Source: Actinomycetota bacterium
GTDB taxonomy: Bacteria > Actinomycetota > Actinomycetes > Nanopelagicales > Nanopelagicaceae
Length of the DNA stretch: 5,036 nucleotides
Assembly: GCA_009699765.1 (NCBI GenBank)
Contig: WLNN01000098.1
Span: 1 to 5,036, forward strand
Reading direction: 5' to 3'
The notes beneath the pieces were generated by a model, which saw only the letters and a program-made list of their open reading frames with translations, was not told where the DNA came from and did no database searches. Position 1 is the stretch's first letter. Each line of letters opens with the position of its first letter. This document shows positions 1 through 5,036 of the stretch, one piece after another. Made by a program: the position numbers and the translations under genes.

Positions 1-1945
1 CGGAGCCTGAGACACCAGTTACCGATACGAAGAGTCCGAGAGGAATCTCTACCTCGATATCTTTTAAGTTGTTCTCTTTTGCACCCTTGATTACAAGCTT
101 TCGCTTTGGATCTATCGCCTTACGCTGCGCCGGAATCGGAATAGATTTACGGCCAGAGAGGTAGGCGCCTGTTATTGATTCATTAGAAGCGATCAGATCC
201 TCATAAGACCCTGAGACAACTACTCGACCACCGTGTTCGCCGGCACCAGGACCGACATCAACAATCCAATCCGCAGTACGAATAGTCTCTTCATCGTGTT
301 CTACGACAATTAAGGTATTTCCTAAGTTACGAAGACGAGTCAAAGTATCAATCAAGCGACGGTTATCACGTTGATGTAGACCGATGCTCGGTTCATCCAA
401 GACGTAAAGAACTCCCACCAACCCGGAGCCAATCTGTGTCGCAAGACGAATTCGTTGCGCTTCACCACCAGATAACGTTGCAGCTGGGCGATCAAGTGAA
501 AGATAATCAAGTCCAACATCTAAAAGGAAACCGAGTCGTGCATTTACTTCCTTCATTACCCGCTCAGCAATTTGTGCCTCACGCGCATTGAGTTTGATTT
601 CCTTTAAGAAAGTTGCACAATCGTCAATTGAAAGTAAGCAGACTTCAGCAATCGACTTCCCGCCAATTGTTACAGCTAGAACTTCTGGCTTGAGGCGAGC
701 ACCCTTACAAGCAGGACATGGAGTTTCACGCATATAGGCCTCGTACTTCTCACGGCTGAAATCACTATCAGTCTCTGAGTGGCGACGATGGATGAATGGG
801 ATGACTCCTTCAAAACCTGTCGAATAATTTCGAACGCGGCCATAACGATTTTTGTACTTCACATGAACTTCATAATCAAAACCATTAATTACGGCTTCTT
901 TGGCTTTTACAGAGAGCTTTTTCCAAGGTGTATCTAACTTAAATTTAAGTTCGGAGGCTAAAGCTTCGAGCAGGCGCATGAAGTATTCAGATGATTGTCC
1001 TCCTGCCCAAGGTGCAATTGCACCTTCTTCAATCGAAATTGAATCATCGGGAATGATTAGCTCTTCATCCACTTCAAGTTTGGTACCAATGCCAGAGCAC
1101 TCTGCACAGGCACCGAATGGTGAATTAAATGAGAATGATCGAGGCTCGAGTTCTTCGAAAGATAAATTGCAGTCGTGGCATGCTAAGTGCTCACTGAATG
1201 TTCGTTCTTTCTCTGCCCCCTTCGCATCAACAAAATCAAGAATTACTAATCCGCTAGCAAGCTTGAGCGCTGTTTCAATAGAGTCTGTAAGACGTGATTT
1301 GCTCTCTTGCTTTGCTGTTAGGCGATCTACAACAACCTCAATCGTATGTTTCTCTTGTTTCTTTAATTTTGGCGGTTCTGAAAGTTGAATCGTTTCGCCA
1401 TCTACTCTGGCGCGCGAATAACCTTGAGTCACGAGATCGCTAAAGAGTTCTACGAACTCACCTTTACGTTCGCGAATAACTGGCGCAAGAACCTGAAATT
1501 TTGTTGTAGCGGGCATTGTGAGAATCTGGTCCACAATCTGCTGTGGTGATTGGCGTGAAACAGCATTGCCGCACTTAGGACAATGCGGACGCCCAGCACG
1601 AGCGAAGAGCAAGCGAAGGTAGTCATAAACCTCAGTGATGGTTCCTACCGTTGAGCGTGGATTTCGATTAGTAGATTTCTGATCAATCGATACCGCCGGC
1701 GATAACCCCTCAATAAAATCAACATCAGGTTTATCCATCTGCCCCAAGAATTGGCGCGCATAAGCAGAGAGCGATTCAACGTATCGACGCTGACCTTCAG
1801 CAAAAATTGTGTCGAATGCAAGCGAAGATTTTCCCGAACCAGAGAGACCAGTAAAAACGATCAGAGCATCACGTGGAAGTTCTATGGAAACATCTTTGAG
1901 ATTATGTTCGCGAGCACCGCGCACCACCAACTTATCGATACTCAA
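1..1945 (-). CDS. uvrA: UvrABC system protein A, excinuclease ATPase subunit (N-terminal two thirds; 3' end outside window)
   Basis: UvrA is the cytoplasmic damage sensor of nucleotide excision repair: an ABC-type ATPase dimer that binds distorted DNA and delivers UvrB to it. The visible 648 codons read without interruption. ATPase I has Walker A GLSGSGKS at residues 33-40, the ABC signature LSGGE at 491-495, Walker B with DEPS at 517-520 and the switch histidine H550. A zinc module with C256, C259, C280 and C283 (CX2C-X20-CX2C) sits in the insertion; further CPxC pairs lie at 122-125 and 410-413. The window ends at TGVSGS (643-648), inside the Walker A of ATPase II; relatives have about 950-1000 residues, so roughly 300 are missing. 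The start is TTG at 1945: an in-frame TGA lies six codons upstream with no start codon between, a Shine-Dalgarno-like GAGGCAGGG precedes it, and it gives [13 protein letters not shown], matching the family N-terminus. It begins two bases after the uvrB stop, so the two are probably translationally coupled. Identity is essentially certain. Confidence 0.98.
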   Translation of the reverse strand, partial: MSIDKLVVRGAREHNLKDVSIELPRDALIVFTGLSGSGKSSLAFDTIFAEGQRRYVESLSAYARQFLGQMDKPDVDFIEGLSPAVSIDQKSTNRNPRSTVGTITEVYDYLRLLFARAGRPHCPKCGNAVSRQSPQQIVDQILTMPATTKFQVLAPVIRERKGEFVELFSDLVTQGYSRARVDGETIQLSEPPKLKKQEKHTIEVVVDRLTAKQESKSRLTDSIETALKLASGLVILDFVDAKGAEKERTFSEHLACHDCNLSFEELEPRSFSFNSPFGACAECSGIGTKLEVDEELIIPDDSISIEEGAIAPWAGGQSSEYFMRLLEALASELKFKLDTPWKKLSVKAKEAVINGFDYEVHVKYKNRYGRVRNYSTGFEGVIPFIHRRHSETDSDFSREKYEAYMRETPCPACKGARLKPEVLAVTIGGKSIAEVCLLSIDDCATFLKEIKLNAREAQIAERVMKEVNARLGFLLDVGLDYLSLDRPAATLSGGEAQRIRLATQIGSGLVGVLYVLDEPSIGLHQRDNRRLIDTLTRLRNLGNTLIVVEHDEETIRTADWIVDVGPGAGEHGGRVVVSGSYEDLIASNESITGAYLSGRKSIPIPAQRKAIDPKRKLVIKGAKENNLKDIEVEIPLGLFVSVTGVSGS

Positions 1946-1947
1946 CT

Positions 1948-4017
1948 TTAATGCCCTGCCTCATCCATTGATCGAAGTTCACGCTTTAGCTCTTTAATCT
2001 CATCACGCAGGCGTCCTGCGAGTTCGAATGCAAGCTCATCAGCAGCGCTACGCATCTGCTCGGAGAGGGAGCCTATCAACGCAGCCAGTTCTTGGCGCGC
2101 TAGAGAGCCCTTGCCTCGTTCGACAAATGGAATTGAACCCTTGAGTCCCTTGATTCCAGCAAGAAGTTCGTCGGTGTCATCGCTCTCACGGGCTATGAAG
2201 TCAGTTATATCTGCAATCTTCTTTCGAAGTGGCTGAGGGTCGACTCCGCGTTCGAGGTTATAAGCAACCTGTTTTGCTCGACGACGATTTGTTTCATCTA
2301 TAGCTTTCTCCATAGATGCAGTCATATTGTCCGCATACATATGTACCTCACCTGAAACATTTCGAGCAGCACGCCCAATTGTTTGAATGAGAGAGGTGGC
2401 AGAGCGGAGAAAGCCTTCCTTATCTGCATCAAGAATCGCAACGAGTGAAACTTCAGGTAAATCCAAGCCTTCACGCAAGAGATTGATACCGATTAAAACA
2501 TCATAATCTCCAGAACGAAGTTCGCGGAGAAGTTCGACTCTTCGCAAGGTATCGACCTCGGAGTGCAAATACCTAACGCGCACGCCTCTCTCTTGCAGAT
2601 AATCGGTAAGATCTTCGGACATCTTCTTCGTCAAAGTCGTAACAAGTACACGTTCGTTCTTTTCAGCGCGGATGTTGATCTCTTCAAGTAGATCATCAAT
2701 CTGTCCTTTAATGGGCTTGATAACAATCTTTGGATCAACTAAGCCGGTTGGGCGAATAACTTGCTCAACTACATCGCCTGCTACCTTGGCCATTTCATAT
2801 TTTCCAGGGGTAGCAGAGAGATAAATTGTTTGCCCTACGCGTTCTTGAAACTCTGGCCACTTCAACGGTCTGTTATCAAGTGCGCTTGGAAGACGGAAGC
2901 CATGCTCGACCAATGTCCGCTTTCGAGATGCATCCCCTTCATACATCGCACCTATCTGAGGCACAGTTACGTGGCTCTCATCAATTACACAGAGAAAATC
3001 TTCCGGGAAGTAATCGAGCAGACAATTAGGTGCGCTGCCAGGATCTCTGCCATCTAGATGTCGAGAGTAGTTTTCAATACCTGAGCAGAATCCAAGTTGC
3101 TCCATCATCTCTAAATCAAAGGTAGTACGCATGCGAAGGCGCTGCTCTTCAAGCAACTTATTCTGTTTCTTAAAAGTATTGAGTTGAATCTGCAACTCGT
3201 CTTGAATATCACTCATTGCGCGCTTCATCGTTTCAGGGCCAGCGGCATAGTGGGTTGCCGGGAAGATATACATCTCATCTTCGTCGCGGACAATTTCACC
3301 GGTCAAAGGATTGAGTGTCTTTATCTTTTCGATTTCATCGCCAAACATCTCGATTCGAATCGCAAGTTCTTCATACATAGGAATGATTTCCACAGTATCT
3401 CCGCGCACTCTAAAAGTTCCACGTTCGAATGCAACATCATTTCGTTTGTATTGCACATCTACGAATTTACGTAGCAGAGCATTGCGTTCGATTTCATCCC
3501 CTACCTTGAGATGAATCATGCGGTCGATGTACTCCTGTGGGGTTCCAAGCCCATAGATACAAGAGACGGTTGCAACCACAATTACATCTCGGCGAGTAAG
3601 CAGTGAATTGGTAGCCGAGTGACGCAGGCGTTCTACCTCATCATTAACACTCGAGTCCTTCTCAATGAAAGTATCTGTCTGAGGTACGTACGCCTCTGGC
3701 TGGTAATAGTCGTAATAAGAGACAAAGTATTCGACTGCATTGTTGGGTAGGAGCTCTTTGAACTCATTGGCGAGCTGGGCAGCCAACGTCTTGTTCGGAG
3801 CAAGTACTAAAGTTGGGCGTTGTAACTTTTCGACTAGCCAAGCAGTTGTTGCAGATTTTCCGGTACCAGTGGCACCAAGGAGTACAACATCCTTCTCCCC
3901 TGCATTGATTCGCCTTGCAATCTCTTCGATTGCGGCAGGTTGATCTCCTGCAGGAACGTAATCACTTATTACTTGGAATGGGGCAACCTTGCGTTGAACC
4001 TCACTGACGGGACGCAT
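1948..4017 (-). CDS. uvrB: UvrABC system protein B, excinuclease helicase-like subunit
   Basis: UvrB is loaded by UvrA, inserts a beta-hairpin between the strands to verify the lesion, then recruits UvrC for the incisions. The 689-residue protein has, in order, Walker A GATGTGKS at 48-55, the hairpin motif around [12 protein letters not shown] (97-108, with the four tyrosines 101, 102, 104 and 105), the Walker B box DESH (346-349), SATPG (401-405), the C-terminal helicase motifs [15 protein letters not shown] (510-524) and QTIGRAARN (545-553), and a C-terminal UVR motif at about 642-681 that contacts UvrC or UvrA. The start chosen is ATG at 4017: it gives [14 protein letters not shown], like the Streptomyces N-terminus as I recall it, and has GGGAGAG eight bases upstream. 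An in-frame ATG at 4083 would add 22 residues unlike the family. The start lies 17 bases inside the end of coaE and the stop is two bases before uvrA, so the three genes appear to be one operon. No domain is missing; the linker before the UVR motif is shorter than in Streptomyces. Confidence 0.98.
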   Translation of the reverse strand: MRPVSEVQRKVAPFQVISDYVPAGDQPAAIEEIARRINAGEKDVVLLGATGTGKSATTAWLVEKLQRPTLVLAPNKTLAAQLANEFKELLPNNAVEYFVSYYDYYQPEAYVPQTDTFIEKDSSVNDEVERLRHSATNSLLTRRDVIVVATVSCIYGLGTPQEYIDRMIHLKVGDEIERNALLRKFVDVQYKRNDVAFERGTFRVRGDTVEIIPMYEELAIRIEMFGDEIEKIKTLNPLTGEIVRDEDEMYIFPATHYAAGPETMKRAMSDIQDELQIQLNTFKKQNKLLEEQRLRMRTTFDLEMMEQLGFCSGIENYSRHLDGRDPGSAPNCLLDYFPEDFLCVIDESHVTVPQIGAMYEGDASRKRTLVEHGFRLPSALDNRPLKWPEFQERVGQTIYLSATPGKYEMAKVAGDVVEQVIRPTGLVDPKIVIKPIKGQIDDLLEEINIRAEKNERVLVTTLTKKMSEDLTDYLQERGVRVRYLHSEVDTLRRVELLRELRSGDYDVLIGINLLREGLDLPEVSLVAILDADKEGFLRSATSLIQTIGRAARNVSGEVHMYADNMTASMEKAIDETNRRRAKQVAYNLERGVDPQPLRKKIADITDFIARESDDTDELLAGIKGLKGSIPFVERGKGSLARQELAALIGSLSEQMRSAADELAFELAGRLRDEIKELKRELRSMDEAGH
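1954..1962 (-). promoter_or_regulatory. ribosome binding site for the TTG start of uvrA
   Basis: The minus strand reads GAGGCAGGG, with two partial Shine-Dalgarno matches (GAGG and AGGG) inside the last codons of uvrB. AGGG is eight bases from the TTG at 1945. It supports initiation at this unusual codon and coupling of uvrA to uvrB translation. Confidence 0.65.
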
Positions 4018-4594
4018 TGAGCTCGCTCTCCCAAATTCGCGCAACCTCGGCGAACAATTCGGCGCGATCTCCATCATTAACAATCACCCGATTAGCGACC
4101 GCTTCACGCTGGGACTGCGAAGCTTGTGCTGCTATACGTCGTTCTGCTTCATCTTCATCCATGCCGCGTTCAAATAATCGATCTAGTCGATTTTCTATAT
4201 CTGACTCGACGGTGATGACATAATCAAATTTCTCTGCGGCGCCAGTCTCAACCAACAACGGAATTTCGTAAACGAGAATATCTCCTGGGCTAAGAGTTTT
4301 AATCTTTAGCGCTAACGCCTCTTGTACTCGCGGGTGGACAATTGCCTCTAGCAGTTTTCGCTGAGCTGAATCCTTAAAAACTATTTTTCCAAGTTTTCCT
4401 CGATCAATTTCTCCATCGGTCAGTACTTTGTCGCCAAAGGTGGCAACAACTTCTTCAAATCCAGATGTTCCGGGCTCAATCGCTTGTCGAGCCAATTGAT
4501 CAGCATCAACAACTAGGGCTCCAAGTTGAGCGAACATGTTGGCAACAGTGCTTTTACCAGCACCGATTCCACCAGTAAGGCCCACGATTAGCAT
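4001..4594 (-). CDS. coaE: dephospho-CoA kinase
   Basis: CoaE catalyses the last step of coenzyme A synthesis in the cytoplasm: ATP-dependent phosphorylation of the ribose 3'-hydroxyl of dephospho-CoA. The 197-residue product opens with the P-loop GGIGAGKS (8-15), followed by VVDAD with D30 and D32 (expected acidic catalytic/substrate region), HPRV (87-90), PLLVE (112-116) and a lid-like segment ending in [11 protein letters not shown] (153-163). The length fits a single-domain bacterial CoaE of about 200 residues. Several actinobacterial homologues, including the mycobacterial one, carry a C-terminal GrpB/UPF0157 domain; this one does not. The start is ATG at 4594, which places the P-loop as in the family; an in-frame TAG four codons upstream excludes a longer protein. 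Ribosome binding is weak (AGAG only), so a leaderless mRNA is possible. It follows the rpsA terminator and overlaps uvrB by 17 bases at its 3' end. Confidence 0.97.
   Translation of the reverse strand: MLIVGLTGGIGAGKSTVANMFAQLGALVVDADQLARQAIEPGTSGFEEVVATFGDKVLTDGEIDRGKLGKIVFKDSAQRKLLEAIVHPRVQEALALKIKTLSPGDILVYEIPLLVETGAAEKFDYVITVESDIENRLDRLFERGMDEDEAERRIAAQASQSQREAVANRVIVNDGDRAELFAEVARIWESELNASRQ
4026..4032 (-). promoter_or_regulatory. ribosome binding site that decides the uvrB start
   Basis: The minus strand reads GGGAGAG, followed by an eight-base spacer and ATG at 4017. It lies inside the coaE coding sequence. Its good Shine-Dalgarno match and ideal spacing favour the 689-residue UvrB over the longer in-frame reading from 4083, and imply that ribosomes finishing coaE can feed uvrB. 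Confidence 0.75.
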
Positions 4595-4600
4595 GGTCGA

Positions 4601-4606
4601 ACTCTA
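4601..4606 (-). promoter_or_regulatory. possible -10 element for a leaderless coaE transcript
   Basis: The minus strand reads TAGAGT, which fits the loose actinobacterial -10 pattern TANNNT. It ends six bases before the coaE ATG, so a transcript starting about seven bases downstream would begin on the start codon itself; leaderless mRNAs of this geometry are common in actinobacteria. No convincing -35 is present: the region 17-18 bases upstream is the 3' arm of the terminator hairpin. The motif is short and could occur by chance; the same bases include AGAG, seven bases from the ATG, which could instead act as a weak ribosome binding site. Confidence 0.3.
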
Positions 4607-4608
4607 CC

Positions 4609-4649
4609 GAGAGAAATAGAAAAGCCCCCGACCAATTGGCCGAGGGCTT
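4609..4649 (-). terminator. Rho-independent terminator of rpsA
   Basis: Read on the minus strand, 4649-4622 forms a hairpin: AAGCCCUCG pairs with CGGGGGCUU (one U-G wobble), extended inward by a G-U and two C-G pairs and closed by an AAUU tetraloop, about 12 base pairs in all. It is followed at once by UUUU and a pyrimidine-rich run (CUAUUUCU). It begins 17 bases after the rpsA stop, as expected. On the plus strand the hairpin is followed by CUCUGAGG rather than a U-tract, so it should work only for minus-strand transcription. It separates rpsA from the coaE-uvrB-uvrA block. Folding energy was not calculated. Confidence 0.9.
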
Positions 4650-4666
4650 CTCTGAGGAAACTGTTC

Positions 4667-5036
4667 TTATTCTGTTTCAGTAGTTGCTTCTGCTGGAGTT
4701 GCTGCAGCTTCTGCTGCTTGCGCCTCTGCCTTCTGCTTCTTGTGAGCAAGGAAGCGTGTCTGAGCTTCAGTGTATTGACGCTCCCACTCTTCGCGCTGTG
4801 ACTCATATCCTGGCTTCCATTCCTGGGTATCAGGATCGAAACCTTCTGGATAGATGAAGTTGCCCTCAGCATCGTAACGAGCAGCCATTCCGTACTGAGT
4901 TGGATCGAATGCTTCGACCTCAACATCTTGTCCTTCATTAGCTTGCTTCAATGAGAGTGAGATACGACGACGCTCTAGATCGATATCAATAATCTTTACG
5001 AAGAGCTCGTCATCAACTGCAACAACCTGCTCTGGA
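4667..5036 (-). CDS. rpsA: 30S ribosomal protein S1, C-terminal part (5' end outside window)
   Basis: S1 binds mRNA on the small ribosomal subunit and helps start translation, especially on structured or weakly ribosome-bound messages. The 122 visible residues run in frame from the window edge to TAA at 4669-4667. They begin at PEQVVAVDDELFVKIIDID, the end of the last S1 (OB-fold) domain, continue through LERRRISLSLKQANE, and then enter the tail typical of actinobacterial S1, with FDPTQYGMAARYD and IYPEGFDPDTQEWKPGYES. The last 25 or so residues are a low-complexity, Ala/Glu/Thr-rich extension after HKKQK, probably disordered. The tail appears shorter than that of Mycobacterium tuberculosis as I recall it. 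A strong terminator follows the stop. The family identity is certain; most of the protein (about three and a half S1 domains, by analogy with actinobacterial homologues) is off the window. Confidence 0.97.
   Translation of the reverse strand, partial: PEQVVAVDDELFVKIIDIDLERRRISLSLKQANEGQDVEVEAFDPTQYGMAARYDAEGNFIYPEGFDPDTQEWKPGYESQREEWERQYTEAQTRFLAHKKQKAEAQAAEAAATPAEATTETE

Noticed and set aside
900..1388. A 162-codon open frame on the plus strand opposite uvrA
   Set aside because: It lies entirely antisense to a conserved part of uvrA, its product is Ser-rich low-complexity with no recognisable domain, and there is no sign of a plus-strand promoter. It is a shadow of the coding strand.
1751..1997. 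Two short plus-strand open frames across the uvrA/uvrB junction
   Set aside because: Both are antisense to the conserved UvrA N-terminus and UvrB C-terminus and resemble no family I know.
2513..2523. GAACGAAGTTC, resembling a LexA palindrome
   Set aside because: The half sites are three bases apart instead of four, and it lies deep inside uvrB far from any start.
2761..3943. Several plus-strand open frames of 67-98 codons opposite uvrB
   Set aside because: All overlap conserved UvrB motifs in antisense, overlap each other in different frames, and have no recognisable product.
4533..4540. Palindrome AACATGTT within coaE
   Set aside because: Eight-base palindromes are expected by chance; it codes for conserved residues after the CoaE P-loop and has no operator-like context.
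4669..4745. Repeated GCAGAAGC/GCAGCA units at the end of rpsA
   Set aside because: These are simply Ala/Glu codons of the low-complexity S1 tail, not a separate repeat element.
4588..4938. A 116-codon minus-strand open frame running from the rpsA end through the terminator to coaE
   Set aside because: It is the shifted frame of the rpsA tail; the Gln/Lys-rich stretch is the out-of-frame reading of the Ala/Glu repeat region, and it would have to translate through the terminator hairpin.

Overview
The window is a block of housekeeping genes, all read from the minus strand, from what looks like a low-to-moderate GC actinobacterium. In transcription order (right to left) they are the 3' end of rpsA (30S ribosomal protein S1), a Rho-independent terminator, coaE (dephospho-CoA kinase), uvrB and the first two thirds of uvrA (nucleotide excision repair). 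Three things point to Actinomycetota: the rpsA-coaE-uvrB-uvrA order, the UvrA and UvrB sequences, which as I recall them closely resemble the Streptomyces and Mycobacterium proteins, and the actinobacterial tail on S1 after its last S1 domain. GC looks like the high 40s percent by eye (not counted). Together with the very tight packing this suggests a streamlined lineage such as the freshwater acI/Nanopelagicales group, but that placement is inference.

Layout: 1-1945 holds uvrA, cut by the window edge inside the second Walker A motif. 1948-4017 holds a complete uvrB, two bases from uvrA. 4001-4594 holds a complete coaE that overlaps uvrB by 17 bases. 4595-4666 is the only intergenic stretch (72 bases); it carries a strong terminator for rpsA and a possible -10 element placed for a leaderless coaE transcript. 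4667-5036 is the rpsA 3' end. There is no gene-free stretch over 300 bases, and I see no RNA gene, mobile element, CRISPR array or recognisable long repeat.

Functionally, coaE, uvrB and uvrA look like one translationally coupled operon. CoaE does the last step of coenzyme A synthesis. UvrA finds damaged DNA and loads UvrB, which verifies the lesion and recruits UvrC (not in the window). The link between CoA synthesis and repair is probably only positional. All genes look intact, with their key motifs present. I found no undescribed system; the points worth a second look are the terminator/promoter arrangement in front of coaE, the compaction relative to relatives, the apparent lack of an SOS box, and the start codons of uvrA and uvrB.
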